The notes under the pieces: model-generated
What the model was told of the DNA's origin: nothing
Databases searched by the model: none
The model's input: only the letters and a program-made list of their open reading frames with translations
In this document: piece by piece, positions 36,166-46,791 of the stretch
How the letters are laid out: each line of letters starts with the position of its first letter
Position numbering within the stretch: position 1 is the first letter of the stretch
NCBI RefSeq assembly: GCF_013113735.1
Contig: NZ_CP053346.1
Span: 3,610,001-3,674,000 of the forward strand
Direction: 5' to 3'
DNA from: Sphingomonas sp. AP4-R1
Lineage (GTDB): Bacteria; Pseudomonadota; Alphaproteobacteria; Sphingomonadales; Sphingomonadaceae
DNA length: 64,000 bases
Translations under genes and position numbers: made by a program

Positions 36166-37871
36166 TCCGCGATCCAGGCGCCGCAGCTTGCCGGTGCGAG
36201 CATTGCTCCTGCGACCGGGGAGCCGATCATTTCCAGCAACATGCCTTCGATTGGCGGCGCTGCGACCGCCACATCGTCCAGATTGATTGCCACGGTCAGG
36301 ATGATTTGACCCAGCCGCCAACGCGCGAGTACCGCCTTCCTGCCGATCGCCTCGGCGCCGAGGGCATGGGCGTCATCAAGATGGGGCACGATCCGGTCCC
36401 GGCGGATCTTGAGCAGCCGCGCATAGAGACCTCGCCATTCGTCTGCATCCGGGCCGGGCAGGGGACGGGACAATTCGAAGGTCGCGAGCGCGTTGGGATC
36501 AGGGATGCGGTCGCGGGCATCCGGATCAGCGAAGGCGGGAAATGTCGCGAACTCGCCGCGCCGTCCCTCGCGCACCGCATCGGCCAGGGCGTCATGGAAG
36601 TCGGTAAAAAACAGGAACGGCGAGCGCGATCCCGTCTCATCGCCCATGAAGGTCAAAGGTATCTGCGGGCAGAGCAAAAGCAGACCGGTGGCCGCTCTCA
36701 GTTTCTCCGGCGCGGCCAGTACCGTCAATCTCTCACCAAGCGCGCGATTGCCGACCTGATCGTGGTTCTGAAGGAACGTGACGAAACAGGCCGGCGGCAG
36801 ATGGCCGCTCGGAGTGCCGCGTGCCTTGCCCTGTTGGTCGGGCTGCCCTTGATGCACGAAACCTTCTGCCAGGCACCGCGCCAGTTTCTCCGCTGGCTGA
36901 TCGGCGAACCCGCCATAATAGCCATGATGTTCATCGGTCAGCAGAACATGGACGACATTGTGAAAGTCATCGTTCCACTGCGCGTCATAGTTGCGCTCCA
37001 GCCTTGCAGCGTCGTTATTTTCATTCTCGAGAACCAGATGAATGTGGCGATCTGGAAAAGTCGATCGGATCTCGCTCGACAGGCGATCCAGAAAAACATT
37101 GTCGGCAATCGCGTGAACGGCATCGAGCCGCAGCCCGTCAAATCGATAGTCCTCCAGCCACATCAGAGCATTGTCGATGAAGAAGCGGGCGACCGGCTCC
37201 TTTTGGAAATCAATCGCGCCGCCCCACGGCGTATGAACATCGGGCTTGAAGAAGCCGGGTGCGTAAAGGGAGATGTAATTCCCATCCGGTCCGAAATGGT
37301 TGTAGACCACATCGAGCAGCACGCTCAGGCCCGAGCCATGAGCTTTGTCAATGAACTCGCGCAGATCGTCCGGGGTACCATAGGCCGGCGCCGGTGCGTA
37401 GGGCAGCACGCCATCATAGCCCCAGTTGCGGGCACCCGCGGTCGCCGCCAAAGGCATCAATTCAAGTGTCGTGAAACCCGTCGCGGCGAGGTGGGGAAGA
37501 CCCGCAGCCAGATCTGCATATCCGCCCGCCGCCCCGACATGGACCTCCTGGATGACGCTTTCACGCCATGGGCGCCCTCGCCAGCCCTTATGCTTCCAGT
37601 CATAGGCAGAGCTTGTGACAATGCTCCAGCCATGAACGTCATTGGCCTGGGCGCGCGAGGCGGGATCGGGCACAATCTGTCCGTCGGGTAGCCGGAAGCG
37701 ATACCGGATACCGGCGCCGACCTGTGCCTCGATCACGAACCAGCCGTCGGGCAGACGCGCCATGTCGCGTTCGGTTTGCCCGTCTATCTCCAGCGTAAGA
37801 CGATCTAGCGCGGGGGCCCAGATCGCGAAGCGCGTGCGATCCGGCGCGATGGGTTCGGCCCCCCATTTCAT
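36162..37871 (-). CDS. treZ: Malto-oligosyltrehalose trehalohydrolase
   Basis: The 569-residue GH13 enzyme cuts trehalose from maltooligosyl-trehalose. It has an N-terminal carbohydrate-binding beta-domain (FAIWAPALDRLTLEI), then the barrel with DVVYNHFGPDGNY, FDGLRLDAVHAI (nucleophile Asp), IHLVLENENND (acid/base Glu) and FLQNHDQVGNR. This is the TreZ signature set. It is coupled by 4-base overlaps to glgX upstream and malQ downstream. The product trehalose serves as a stress protectant. Confidence 0.95.
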   Translation of the reverse strand: MKWGAEPIAPDRTRFAIWAPALDRLTLEIDGQTERDMARLPDGWFVIEAQVGAGIRYRFRLPDGQIVPDPASRAQANDVHGWSIVTSSAYDWKHKGWRGRPWRESVIQEVHVGAAGGYADLAAGLPHLAATGFTTLELMPLAATAGARNWGYDGVLPYAPAPAYGTPDDLREFIDKAHGSGLSVLLDVVYNHFGPDGNYISLYAPGFFKPDVHTPWGGAIDFQKEPVARFFIDNALMWLEDYRFDGLRLDAVHAIADNVFLDRLSSEIRSTFPDRHIHLVLENENNDAARLERNYDAQWNDDFHNVVHVLLTDEHHGYYGGFADQPAEKLARCLAEGFVHQGQPDQQGKARGTPSGHLPPACFVTFLQNHDQVGNRALGERLTVLAAPEKLRAATGLLLLCPQIPLTFMGDETGSRSPFLFFTDFHDALADAVREGRRGEFATFPAFADPDARDRIPDPNALATFELSRPLPGPDADEWRGLYARLLKIRRDRIVPHLDDAHALGAEAIGRKAVLARWRLGQIILTVAINLDDVAVAAPPIEGMLLEMIGSPVAGAMLAPASCGAWIAE

Positions 37872-39973
37872 TCCTCGATCGGTCCGCTTGAATAGATCAG
37901 AATGGCCGTGCGATCGCGAACCTCGATGGTCTTGTCCGTCAGATCCCGCTCGCCGATCCCAGTGTCGGAACTGTCGACCAGCAGGCGGCGATGTTCGTGC
38001 GGTTCCGGCAAGGAAAACTCGATTGTCGCCTGGCTGCCATTCATCAGCATGGTGATCGCTTCGAATGTGCCATCGGCGGCGAGGCAGGCTCGGCGCATGA
38101 CGAGCGCCTTGCCCTCAGGATTCTGCCAGTCTTCGGGTGAGAGGCGCTGACCGCGTTCGTCGAACCAGTCGATATTTTTGATGCCGGGTGCAAGTTCCTC
38201 GCCGTAAAGAAACGCGCTGGATCGCACGAGTGGATAATGCTTCCGGATCAGGATCAGTCGCCGGACGAAATGTATCAGGCTGTTTCCCTCTTCGCTTTCT
38301 GCCTGTTGCCAGTCGAGCCAGCTGATTTCGTTGTCCTGTGCATAAGCATTGTTATTGCCGTGCTGGGTCCGACCGAATTCGTCGCCAGCCAGCAACATCG
38401 GTGTACCGAGAGAACCCAGGACGGTGATGAGCATCGATCGGCGAACGCGCTCGCGGACCGCATTGATTTCTGGATCTTCGGTCGGTCCCTCATGACCCCA
38501 GTTGCATGAAAGATTGTCTGAATGACCGTCGCGATTATCCTCTCCATTGGCCTCGTTGTGGCGCTGTTCATATTGCACGATGTCTGTCAGCGTCTGGCCG
38601 TCGTGACTGGCAACGTAGTTCACGCTAGCCCACGGGCGGCGGGCGCGGCGATCGAAAAGGTCGCCGGAGCCGGAGATACGCGCTGCAAATTCCGGCCGTA
38701 TGCCGGCATCGCCACGCCAGAACCGTCGGGTGCTGTCGCGGAATTTGTCGTTCCATTCGGCAAATCCCGGCGGGTGATTGCCGAGTTGATAGCCGCCAGG
38801 ACCGATATCCCAAGGCTCTGAGATCAGCTTCAGGCGACCCAGCACGGGATCCTGGCGCAAGACATCAAAAAACGAGGCGCCAGGGTCGAATGCGCCATCG
38901 CCGGTCCGCCCGAGCGTGGCTCCAAGATCGAAGCGGAAGCCGTCGATGCGGTAGCTTTCGGCCCAGTACCGAAGCGAGTCCGTGACCATCTGGAGTACGC
39001 GCGGCTGATCGAGATTGAACGTGTTGCCGGTGCCCGTGTCGTTGACGCAGTAGCGCGGATTGTCTTTCTGCAACCGGTAATAGGTGGCGTTATCAAGGCC
39101 GCGGAACGACATGGTCTGGCCAAGTTCGCTGCCTTCGGCCGTGTGATTGTAGACGACATCCAGGATGACCTCGATGCCGGCTGCGTGAAGACGACGAACT
39201 GCCAGGCGGAGGTCGTTTGCGTGTCCGGCGTGCATGTACCGCATCTCCGGGGCAAAGAAGGCCAGAGTGTTGTAGCCCCAATAATTGACGAGGTTTTTCT
39301 CCTTCAGGAACCGATCCTGCACGAAGCCATGAACCGGCATCAGTTCGATCGCGGTAATGCCGAGACGCTGGAGATGCGCGATCACGGCTGGGTGACTAAG
39401 CGCGCGGTAGGTTCCCCGCTCGGCTTGTGGAACCGCGTCCATCAACTGGGTCAGGCCCTTTACATGAGCCTCATAGATGATCGTCTCGGACCAGGGCGTG
39501 TTCGGTCGGCGATCATTGTCCCAGTCGAACGCGTTGGAGATAACGACTGATTTCGGCATGTACGGCGCGCTGTCGCGCCGGTCGAAGCTCAGGTCGGCCC
39601 GGCCGGAATTGACGCGATAGCCGTGAAGCGCGTCGTGCCAGCGCACGTGACCGAAGGTGCGGCGCGTATAGGGGTCGAGCAGCAGCTTGTTAGGATTGAA
39701 ACGATGACCTTCCTCGGGGGAATAGCGGCCGTGGGCTCGGAAGCCGTAGAGTAAACCGGGCCGCGCATCCGGAAGATAGCCGTGCCAGATCTCGTCGGTC
39801 CATTCCGGCAATTCGAGACGCGCGACCTCATGCCGGCCATTCTCGTCAAAGAGGCAGAGCTCGATCTTTTCTGCGTGGGCAGAAAAGACAGCGAAGTTGA
39901 CACCGAGACCATCGAACGTGGCGCCGAGAGGATAGGGGGCGCCACTCTCAAGGCGATCGGGGATACGGCTCAA
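37868..39973 (-). CDS. glgX: Glycogen debranching enzyme
   Basis: The 701-residue isoamylase-type GH13 enzyme hydrolyses alpha-1,6 branches of phosphorylase-limited glycogen. It begins with the isoamylase beta-domain ([24 protein letters not shown]). The barrel has [24 protein letters not shown] (nucleophile Asp), [14 protein letters not shown] (acid/base Glu) and [13 protein letters not shown]. The length suits GlgX/TreX. It overlaps glgB upstream and treZ downstream by 4 bases each. Debranched linear chains are the substrate for TreY, so its place in this operon is functional. Confidence 0.95.
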   Translation of the reverse strand: MSRIPDRLESGAPYPLGATFDGLGVNFAVFSAHAEKIELCLFDENGRHEVARLELPEWTDEIWHGYLPDARPGLLYGFRAHGRYSPEEGHRFNPNKLLLDPYTRRTFGHVRWHDALHGYRVNSGRADLSFDRRDSAPYMPKSVVISNAFDWDNDRRPNTPWSETIIYEAHVKGLTQLMDAVPQAERGTYRALSHPAVIAHLQRLGITAIELMPVHGFVQDRFLKEKNLVNYWGYNTLAFFAPEMRYMHAGHANDLRLAVRRLHAAGIEVILDVVYNHTAEGSELGQTMSFRGLDNATYYRLQKDNPRYCVNDTGTGNTFNLDQPRVLQMVTDSLRYWAESYRIDGFRFDLGATLGRTGDGAFDPGASFFDVLRQDPVLGRLKLISEPWDIGPGGYQLGNHPPGFAEWNDKFRDSTRRFWRGDAGIRPEFAARISGSGDLFDRRARRPWASVNYVASHDGQTLTDIVQYEQRHNEANGEDNRDGHSDNLSCNWGHEGPTEDPEINAVRERVRRSMLITVLGSLGTPMLLAGDEFGRTQHGNNNAYAQDNEISWLDWQQAESEEGNSLIHFVRRLILIRKHYPLVRSSAFLYGEELAPGIKNIDWFDERGQRLSPEDWQNPEGKALVMRRACLAADGTFEAITMLMNGSQATIEFSLPEPHEHRRLLVDSSDTGIGERDLTDKTIEVRDRTAILIYSSGPIEE

Positions 39974-42123
39974 ATGACGGATCCTTCGTGGGCGAAAATG
40001 ATGGTGGAGAGCGGAGGCAGGGCCAGTTCCAGGGAATGGCCCCGTCCGTGGCTTGAGATGCCTGCTGCGACGAGGGACGTGTCATGGGGCAGGCCGCTGC
40101 CTGCATAACGCGCGTCGTCGGAGTTGAAGATTTCGGTCCATCGCCCGGGTTCATCCACGCCTACTCGGTAATGGTGGCGCGGCACCGGCGTCATGTTGAT
40201 CACGCAAAGCAGTGGCCGGTCACCGTGCGCTGTGCTCCGGCGGAAAACGAATACGCTGTTATCGGCGTCGTCGCCCACGACCCAGGCGAAGCCGTGCGCA
40301 TCAGCATCACCCTGATGAAGAGAAGGTTCAGCGCGATACAGGGTATTGAGATCGCGCACCAAAGCCTGCACGCCGGCATGATCGGCTTGCACCAGCGCTT
40401 CCCAGTCTAGCTGGCCATCATGGTTCCACTCAGCCCACTGGGCGATCTCACCACCCATAAACATCAGCTTTTTGCCCGGATGCGCCCACATGAAAGCCAG
40501 ATAAGCGCGCAGGTTCGCGAACTTCTGCCAGCGGTCACCCGGCATCTTGGCGATCAACGACTTCTTGCCGTGGACGACCTCGTCATGGCTGAGCGGCAGT
40601 ATGAAGCGCTCGGAGAAGGCGTAAACAAGTCCGAACGTCATGTCGTTATGGTGCCAGCGGCGATGAACGGCCTCATGCTCCACATAGCGGAGCGTGTCGT
40701 TCATCCAGCCCATATTCCATTTGTAGGTAAAGCCGAGCCCACCATCTGTCGGGCGGGCCGTCACACCAGGGAAGGCCGTCGATTCCTCGGCGATCGTGAT
40801 AGCGCCCGGCGCTCGCTCGGCCACCACCATGTTCATGCGTCGCAGGAAATCGATCGCTTCAAGATTTTCGCGGCCGCCCTGACGATTGGGCACCCATTCA
40901 CCCGCTTTTCGGCTGTAGTCACGGTACAGCATCGAGGCGACGGCATCGACGCGCAGTCCATCGATATGAAAGTGTTCGAGCCACCAGCAGGCCGAGGCGA
41001 TCAGCATCCCCGCCACCTCCCGCCGCCCGAGATTGTAGATGAGTGTATTCCAGTCGGGGTGGTAGCCCTCGCGGGGATCCTGATGCTCGTAAAGTGCGGT
41101 GCCGTCGAACATGGCGAGACCATGAGCGTCCGACGGAAAATGTGCGGGAACCCAGTCGAGGATCACGCCAATCCCGGCAGAATGGCAGCGATCCACGAAA
41201 CGCGCGAACTGCTTGGCCGAACCGTATCGGGCCGACGGCGCGAACTGCGAGAGCGGCTGATAGCCCCATGACCCGCCAAAGGGATGTTCCATGATCGGCA
41301 TCAGCTCGACATGAGTGAAGCCCATATCGACCAGATAAGGGATGAGCTGGTCGCCGAGTTGATCCCAATCGTGATCGCCTCCGTCCCATGGCCGCCGCCA
41401 GGAGGAAGCATGGACCTCATAGATCGAGATCGGTGCCTCGGCATGCTGACGATCACCGCGCGTGCGCATCCACTCGGTATCGGTCCAGTCGAAGGCGGGG
41501 GAGGGGGCAACGATTGAAGCCGTCGCTGGCGGGCATTCGGTCGCGCGAGCGAGTGGATCGGCCTTTTCTCGCGTCACGCCGTCGGCACCCACCACGGCAA
41601 ATTTATAGCGTGTGCCCGCATCGATGCCGGGCACGAACAATTCCCAGATGCCGCCTTCATGTCTTAGGCGCATCGGCAACCGCCGGGCGTCCCAGCTCAC
41701 AAAGTCGCCGATCAGGCTAACTTGGCGGGCATTTGGCGCCCAGACGCTGAAAGCCGTTCCGGTCACGCCTTCGTGCGTGCAAGGATTGGCCCCCAGGCGC
41801 AGCGGCAGATCCCAGTGAGCGCCTTCTTGCATCAGGTGGAGGTCAAGTTCGCCCAATACGGCGCCATAGGCGTAAGGATCACTCGCCTCGGTCAGGATGT
41901 CGCCCGGCCATCGAATGCGAAGACGATAGGGGGCAGCACCTGCGTATTCGCCGACGAAAAGGCCAGCCGGCTCCGCCGCCGCCAATTCGAATGTGTCGTC
42001 GTCCGCGACCAGAGTGACACCGAGCGCGCCCGGCTGAAAGGTCCGGACGACGCCCTCATGAAGGCCGAGAAAGGAAAAAGGATCGTGCAGCCAGTCGATC
42101 GATCGAGACTTCGTCCGCCGCAC
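39970..42123 (-). CDS. glgB: 1,4-alpha-glucan branching enzyme
   Basis: The 717-residue GH13 enzyme introduces alpha-1,6 branches into glycogen. It has an N-terminal N1 module ([11 protein letters not shown]), the CBM48 domain ([17 protein letters not shown]), and the barrel with [17 protein letters not shown] (nucleophile Asp), [13 protein letters not shown] (acid/base Glu) and [13 protein letters not shown], all diagnostic of GlgB. The start is GTG at 42123 with AAAGGGG about 6 bases upstream. It is the first gene of the leftward operon glgB-glgX-treZ-malQ-treY and diverges from glgC across 132 bases. Confidence 0.96.
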   Translation of the reverse strand: MRRTKSRSIDWLHDPFSFLGLHEGVVRTFQPGALGVTLVADDDTFELAAAEPAGLFVGEYAGAAPYRLRIRWPGDILTEASDPYAYGAVLGELDLHLMQEGAHWDLPLRLGANPCTHEGVTGTAFSVWAPNARQVSLIGDFVSWDARRLPMRLRHEGGIWELFVPGIDAGTRYKFAVVGADGVTREKADPLARATECPPATASIVAPSPAFDWTDTEWMRTRGDRQHAEAPISIYEVHASSWRRPWDGGDHDWDQLGDQLIPYLVDMGFTHVELMPIMEHPFGGSWGYQPLSQFAPSARYGSAKQFARFVDRCHSAGIGVILDWVPAHFPSDAHGLAMFDGTALYEHQDPREGYHPDWNTLIYNLGRREVAGMLIASACWWLEHFHIDGLRVDAVASMLYRDYSRKAGEWVPNRQGGRENLEAIDFLRRMNMVVAERAPGAITIAEESTAFPGVTARPTDGGLGFTYKWNMGWMNDTLRYVEHEAVHRRWHHNDMTFGLVYAFSERFILPLSHDEVVHGKKSLIAKMPGDRWQKFANLRAYLAFMWAHPGKKLMFMGGEIAQWAEWNHDGQLDWEALVQADHAGVQALVRDLNTLYRAEPSLHQGDADAHGFAWVVGDDADNSVFVFRRSTAHGDRPLLCVINMTPVPRHHYRVGVDEPGRWTEIFNSDDARYAGSGLPHDTSLVAAGISSHGRGHSLELALPPLSTIIFAHEGSVI

Positions 42124-42201
42124 CCCATTCCCCTTTCAGTTGCTGTCTCCGAACGCCGGATAACCCTCTAAGTGCCAAGGCGGCTCACCTTATTTTGTCA
42201 G

Positions 42202-42226
42202 GGAACCGGAAGCCCGCAAAGTCATT
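42202..42226 (+). promoter_or_regulatory. Weak EcfG-like element upstream of glgC
   Basis: GGAAC (42202-42206), 16 bases, then CATT (42223-42226), 30 bases before the glgC ATG. The -10 box has one mismatch to CGTT. It would place glycogen synthesis genes partly under general-stress control, but the match is imperfect. Confidence 0.35.
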
Positions 42227-42255
42227 CAGAAAAAAACGAATTTTAAGGATGTTGG

Positions 42256-43524
42256 ATGCCGCCGAGTGCGACGTTGCGGGGCCTGATCACGCGTCAGGCG
42301 ATGGCTCTTGTCCTGGCCGGTGGCCGAGGCAGCCGCCTGATGGAGTTAACCGATGCACGCGCGAAGCCCGCGGTCTTTTTTGGCGGAAAGACGCGCATCA
42401 TAGATTTTGCGTTGTCCAACGCGCTCAATTCCGGCATCCCGCGTATCGGCGTTGCCACGCAATACAAAGCCCATAGCTTAATTCGGCATCTGCAGCACGG
42501 GTGGAGCTTCTTTCGCCCTGAGCGCAACGAGAGTTTTGACATATTACCGGCCAGCCAGCGTGTCTCCGAGCATAGCTGGTACGTAGGAACGGCTGATGCC
42601 GTCTATCAAAATCTCGATATCATCGAGAGTTATGCTCCGAAGTATATTCTTATATTGGCTGGAGACCATGTCTATAAGCAGGACTACGGGGTTATGTTGG
42701 AGGAGCATTGCGACAGCGGTGCCAGCGTAACAGTGGGTTGTGTCGAGGTGCCGCGCAGCGAGGCCAGTGGTTTTGGCGTCATGCACGTCGACGCGGAAGA
42801 TCGCATCCTCCATTTTCTCGAAAAACCTGCAGATCCTCCGTCGATGCCGGGCAACCCCGACGTGGCTTTAGCGAGCATGGGCATCTATGTTTTTGAAACG
42901 GCGTTTCTGGCCGATATCCTGCGAGAGGATGCGGCCGATCCCAATTCATCCCATGATTTCGGCAAGGACATCGTCCCAAAGCTGGTCAACGACGGTAATG
43001 CCCGTGCTCATCACCTGAGCAAATCGGGGCTTCGGTCAGGGCCGCACTCCGAGCCATATTGGCGCGACGTTGGGACACTTGATGCCTTCTTCAATGCCAA
43101 TATCGACCTAACGACGACTGTCCCCGATCTCGATCTGTTCGACCGCGAATGGCCGATATGGACGTATTCGGAGATGACGGCGCCGGCCAAGTTTGTGCAC
43201 GATGAAGATGGGCGGCGAGGGGAAGCGGTCTCTTCTTTGGTATCGGGAGACTGCATCGTGTCGGGAGCGTCGCTCCGAAGCTCGCTTCTGTTTACCGGCG
43301 TGCGGGTGAACAGTTATTCCGCCATCGAGAACGCGGTCCTGATGCCTCGTGTGAAAGTCGGGCGATCCGTCAGGTTGACGAACGTCATCGTCGATAGTCG
43401 TGTTGAGATTCCGGCCGGCCTTGTGGTGGGCGAGGATCCGGACGAAGATGCCCGCCGCTTTCGCCGAACCGAGAATGGGATCTGCTTGATTACCGAAAAA
43501 ATGATCGCGGCACTGCGCGACTGA
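42256..43524 (+). CDS. glgC: Glucose-1-phosphate adenylyltransferase
   Basis: The 422-residue enzyme makes ADP-glucose from ATP and glucose-1-phosphate, the committed step of glycogen synthesis. The nucleotide site is [20 protein letters not shown] with [29 protein letters not shown] and [19 protein letters not shown] follow, and the C-terminal left-handed beta-helix region starts near residue 310. AAGGA lies 6 bases before the ATG. It is coupled to glgA (stop and start share one base). ATP is the expected donor from the family. Confidence 0.96.
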   Translation: MPPSATLRGLITRQAMALVLAGGRGSRLMELTDARAKPAVFFGGKTRIIDFALSNALNSGIPRIGVATQYKAHSLIRHLQHGWSFFRPERNESFDILPASQRVSEHSWYVGTADAVYQNLDIIESYAPKYILILAGDHVYKQDYGVMLEEHCDSGASVTVGCVEVPRSEASGFGVMHVDAEDRILHFLEKPADPPSMPGNPDVALASMGIYVFETAFLADILREDAADPNSSHDFGKDIVPKLVNDGNARAHHLSKSGLRSGPHSEPYWRDVGTLDAFFNANIDLTTTVPDLDLFDREWPIWTYSEMTAPAKFVHDEDGRRGEAVSSLVSGDCIVSGASLRSSLLFTGVRVNSYSAIENAVLMPRVKVGRSVRLTNVIVDSRVEIPAGLVVGEDPDEDARRFRRTENGICLITEKMIAALRD

Positions 43525-44981
43525 TGCCGCTGTCCCTGCTGTCGATCGCATCCGAAGTCTTTCCGCTGGTAAAAACCGGCGGCCTTGCCGATGTGGCCGG
43601 CGCACTCCCAGCCGCTCTCGCGGCGGAGGGCGTGCAGGTTCTGACCTTCATACCCGGTTACCCTGCAGTCTTGTCAGCTGTGGGCGAAGCCGCGATCGTG
43701 GCAGAATATCCGGCTCTCATGGGGGGGGCGGCAGTGGTCCGACGGGCCCACGCTTATGGCCTCGACCTTCTCGTCCTCGACGCCCCGCATCTGTTTGCTC
43801 GCGACGGAAATCCTTACCTTGGGCCGGATGGCAAGGACTGGCCGGACAATGCGTTGCGGTTCGGTGCTTTTTCGCGGGTCGCTGCCGACCTTGCCGGAGG
43901 ACGACGCGGCAATCTTGCTGTCGACGTCGTTCAAGCGCACGATTGGCAAGCGGCGTTGACTGGCGCCTACCTGCACTATGACCCTCCCGAGCGTCGCCCG
44001 GCGGTTGTCACCACGATCCACAATCTCGCGTTTCAAGGGATCTTTCCTGCCTATTTACTGGGGCCGCTCGGCTTGCCGGCAGATGCGTTCTCAGTCGACG
44101 CGTTGGAATATTATGGCTCGATCAGTTTTTTGAAAGCGGGCGTGGTTTTTGCGGATAGGATTACGACAGTGTCGCCATCCTATGCGGCTGAGATCATGAC
44201 ACCCGAAGGCGGGATGGGCTTCGAAGGTTTGTTGGCCGGGCGCTCGAGCGACGTTTCGGGTATTCTTAACGGCATCGATCCCGACATTTGGGATCCTGCT
44301 CGCGACCCGCATCTTGCCGTTCCTTATTCCGCTGCGGATCTGGCCATGCGCGCAGGGAATAAGCGTGCCTTGCAATCCGATCTCGGGCTTGATCCAGTGC
44401 CCAATGCTTTTCTGATCGGCTCCGTGGGAAGACTTACAGAGCAAAAAGGCATGGATATGCTGGCAGCCGTGCTCCCAAATCTGATCGCACGAGGCGCACA
44501 ATTGGCTTTGTTGGGAAGCGGCGATCTTCTTCTCGAAAAGGCCTTCGGGGCGCTCGCAGACCATTATCCGGGCCGCGTTGGAGCTCGCATCGGCTATGAC
44601 GAAAGCCTGGCGCACAGGATCGAGGCCGGCTGCGACGCTTTCGTCATGCCATCGCGTTTCGAGCCCTGCGGTCTTACGCAAATGTATGCGCTTCGCTATG
44701 GCGCTGTCCCGATTGTTTCGCGCGTAGGCGGGCTCGCCGATACTGTCATCGACGCCAATCCTTACGCTCTTGAGCAGGGGGTAGCGACAGGATTTCAGTT
44801 TGCGGCCGGATCACAAGGCGCCCTGGCCGGTGCGCTCGAACGGGCCATGTCTCTTCATGCAGAAGAGCCTGAGAACTGGGCGCAGCTCCAACGAAATGGA
44901 ATGGCGACCGACAGCTCCTGGAGCGTGGCCGCCAAACAATATGCGAACCTGTTCCGCGCGCTCGTGGCGAAGCGAGCCTAG
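43524..44981 (+). CDS. glgA: Glycogen synthase (ADP-glucose dependent)
   Basis: The 485-residue GT5 enzyme extends alpha-1,4-glucan chains from ADP-glucose. It has the N-terminal donor-site motif PLVKTGGLADVAGALP, the acceptor region VVQAHDWQAALTG, and in the second half VGRLTEQKGMD and MPSRFEPCGLTQMYALRYG with the catalytic glutamate. The length is normal. Its ATG shares a base with the glgC stop, and its stop overlaps that of the convergent DUF2934 gene by 4 bases (CTAG). Confidence 0.96.
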   Translation: MPLSLLSIASEVFPLVKTGGLADVAGALPAALAAEGVQVLTFIPGYPAVLSAVGEAAIVAEYPALMGGAAVVRRAHAYGLDLLVLDAPHLFARDGNPYLGPDGKDWPDNALRFGAFSRVAADLAGGRRGNLAVDVVQAHDWQAALTGAYLHYDPPERRPAVVTTIHNLAFQGIFPAYLLGPLGLPADAFSVDALEYYGSISFLKAGVVFADRITTVSPSYAAEIMTPEGGMGFEGLLAGRSSDVSGILNGIDPDIWDPARDPHLAVPYSAADLAMRAGNKRALQSDLGLDPVPNAFLIGSVGRLTEQKGMDMLAAVLPNLIARGAQLALLGSGDLLLEKAFGALADHYPGRVGARIGYDESLAHRIEAGCDAFVMPSRFEPCGLTQMYALRYGAVPIVSRVGGLADTVIDANPYALEQGVATGFQFAAGSQGALAGALERAMSLHAEEPENWAQLQRNGMATDSSWSVAAKQYANLFRALVAKRA

Positions 44982-45376
44982 GACGTCTTCGTAGACGCCC
45001 TGGGCTTTCTCGTCTGCGAGCGTTGCGTCTTCTCTTTGCTGGACGCAAGGACGGTCGGCGCTGTTGTTCCAACAGCCGCCGGGGAGGCCTTTGGCTGTCG
45101 CTTACGTGTTCCCTTCGCGGTCGGCGTCTGCTTTTTCGGGGCTGGAGCGACCGAGGCGGCCGGGGTCTCTCTGGCGTCGGAGACCGTATCCGCCACTTTC
45201 TTGACCGCGCGCCGGACCTTTCTTGTTACCGATGCGACTGCGTCGCCAGCCGTGGTCGCAATCTCGCGGAGCGCGTCCTGCCAATGCTGTTCATGCCGAC
45301 CGTGAGGTCGGCCCTCTGCCTCCCAGATCTGATAGGCGCGCTCGCGTATTTTTTGATCCTGTTTGCTATCGCTCAT
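44978..45376 (-). CDS. DUF2934 domain protein with basic Ala/Lys/Pro tail
   Basis: The 132-residue protein begins MSDSKQDQKIRERAYQIWEA and has the DUF2934 pattern IRERAYQIWEAEGRPHGRHEQHW in residues 9-31. The rest is a long low-complexity Lys/Thr/Ala/Pro tail (APKKQTPTAKGTRKRQPKA) that is probably disordered and may bind nucleic acid. The function of DUF2934 is unknown; such genes often sit among stress-related small genes in sphingomonads. The start at 45376 was chosen at the domain start; the upstream extension adds no family sequence. Confidence 0.8.
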   Translation of the reverse strand: MSDSKQDQKIRERAYQIWEAEGRPHGRHEQHWQDALREIATTAGDAVASVTRKVRRAVKKVADTVSDARETPAASVAPAPKKQTPTAKGTRKRQPKASPAAVGTTAPTVLASSKEKTQRSQTRKPRASTKTS

Positions 45377-45892
45377 ATGTCTCGTCCAATTCCTTGGCTG
45401 CACAGATGCACCGCGTTTTCCCGCTCGCACAGCAACATCGCTACTTCTGCCCGGATGTCAAAGGATTGGACGTGTCGGAGGTTCCGAACTGCTGTTTGGG
45501 AGACCATGTTTCGTCATTCGCGATAAGCGTGAGAGGTCGTGCCGACCATTGTTCCGAGCCGACTATGCTGTCGCCATTTCCCGGTTGCTCCCGTCCACGC
45601 CGGTACCACCGATTTCGAGAAGGCCATGGCACGATCGATAGCATGGCTCGGAGAGGCAGGTCCGGTGCGTGAGGTCCTAAGGGCGGCCAATAGCTGTTTG
45701 CACCCGTACGATCGTGGCCACGTTTCGGGTCGTCAGACCGAGATCGCGTAGGTGGGTCCCGCCGACAAGAACGATCGGGAACGTGACGCGTTTGAGAGAG
45801 CCGGGTGCGGCCGGCACGTCAGTTTCAATGACAAAATCTGGTCGTCGGGGCGCGGACCCCGCACGCAATCCACCCGGCTAATGGAGGCAGAT
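45377..45892. other. Intergenic region between two small stress-type genes
   Basis: No gene was supported in about 515 bases; short frames on both strands lack any feature. The right half holds the EcfG-like element described separately at 45768-45792. Confidence 0.4.
45768..45792 (+). promoter_or_regulatory. EcfG-like promoter upstream of the Gly-rich protein
   Basis: AGAAC (45768-45772), 16 bases, CGTT (45789-45792). The -10 is exact, with one mismatch in the -35 (consensus GGAAC). It lies about 100 bases before the ATG at 45893. Confidence 0.4.
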
Positions 45893-46192
45893 ATGAGCAA
45901 CGAATATCTGAAAGACCCGCAGTTGAAGACGGCGGCGCCCGGCAATCCGAAATTGGTTCCACCGCAATCGGAAGAAAAGCGTTTCGTATCCGAGAGTCCG
46001 GATGCCGGAGAGGATAATCGCGGCCGGCGACCGGGGATGACGGAGGCGGGTGATGTCACTGGAAGCGGATCCGGCGCGGGCGGTGGAGGCTCGCCAGAAG
46101 ACATTGATAGCGACAGCACGGGTGGAGGCGGGAAGTTTGAGATGCCAAAATCTTCTTCGGCTGGGAGCGACGCAGAGAATAGCAATTCGTGA
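45893..46192 (+). CDS. Small Gly/Ser-rich disordered protein
   Basis: The 99-residue protein starts MSNEYLKDPQLKTAAPGNPK with GGAGG 7 bases upstream; an in-frame extension to 45752 was rejected. It is polar throughout, with GSGSGAGGGGSPEDIDSDST in the middle, no hydrophobic core and no signal peptide, so it is probably intrinsically disordered. No family was recognised. Its place before CsbD and its EcfG-like upstream element suggest a desiccation- or stress-type role (inference). Confidence 0.65.
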   Translation: MSNEYLKDPQLKTAAPGNPKLVPPQSEEKRFVSESPDAGEDNRGRRPGMTEAGDVTGSGSGAGGGGSPEDIDSDSTGGGGKFEMPKSSSAGSDAENSNS

Positions 46193-46379
46193 TCTCGCGA
46201 GTAGGTTGACGCAGACTGCTGTGATTCTCGCTGAACAGATTTGGTTTCAGGCCGTCCGGCTCTGTGCCTATTCAGGCAAGAGACCATATCAGCCAACCGT
46301 GAGCGTTATGGGATGGCAGATCTATGCCACCGAATACAAGGCGCATAAGCCGACGCCTTTCATCTTTTAGGACAGGATG

Positions 46380-46404
46380 GGAACAGGCATCGGGCATGCA
46401 CGTT
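46380..46404 (+). promoter_or_regulatory. EcfG general-stress promoter upstream of csbD-like gene
   Basis: GGAAC (46380-46384), 16 bases, CGTT (46401-46404) is an exact match to the alphaproteobacterial EcfG consensus. It lies 29 bases before the ATG of the CsbD-like gene, leaving room for a short leader with AGAGGAG. CsbD proteins are general-stress proteins, so the site and gene support each other. Confidence 0.75.
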
Positions 46405-46433
46405 GAGTAATGATTAGATAAGAGGAGCTCGTT

Positions 46434-46613
46434 ATGAGTGTTGATGGCAAGATCAAGGAGGCAGCTGGCTTCGTCAAGGAAGAGGCTTTCGAACATGGCA
46501 AATCGCCCGAGAGCAAGGCTAAGGCTCAAGAGGGGCGTGATTTGCGCAACGAGGGGCGTGTCGAAGACGGCAAGGCTCCCAAGACAACCGAGCCGGGCAC
46601 CGGGGCCAAATAA
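46434..46613 (+). CDS. CsbD-like stress protein
   Basis: The 59-residue protein begins MSVDGKIKEAAGFVKEEAFE and continues with Lys/Glu/Gly-rich hydrophilic sequence (GKSPESKAKAQEGRDLRNEG). This is the CsbD/YjbJ pattern: small, very hydrophilic, K-x-KE-AG repeats. GAGGAG lies 7 bases before the ATG. It has its own exact EcfG-type promoter and an intrinsic terminator 23 bases after the stop, so it forms a single-gene unit. The molecular role of CsbD proteins is unknown; they accumulate under general stress. Confidence 0.82.
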   Translation: MSVDGKIKEAAGFVKEEAFEHGKSPESKAKAQEGRDLRNEGRVEDGKAPKTTEPGTGAK

Positions 46614-46635
46614 CAAGGCTCGCAATGGAACAAGG

Positions 46636-46661
46636 CGCCGCCCTGATGGGGCGGCGTTTTT
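46636..46661 (+). terminator. Intrinsic terminator after the csbD-like gene
   Basis: Stem CGCCGCCC (46636-46643) pairs with GGGCGGCG (46649-46656) around a short loop TGATG, followed by five T. This is a strong rho-independent terminator for the plus-strand transcript. Confidence 0.85.
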
Positions 46662-46791
46662 GCATGTGTCAGTGCTTTCAACTTTGCATCATGCCGCGTC
46701 ATCAACGGTGCCGGGTCGAAACAGGCGGTAGGCGCGATCCCGCGAAACGCGTCGATTGCTGTCGAAGATGATCGTGGCAGGTTTGCTGGCG

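Noticed and set aside
42124..42255. Leftward EcfG promoter for glgB
   Set aside because: No GTTCC with a correctly spaced AACG exists on the minus-strand side; only the rightward imperfect element before glgC was kept.
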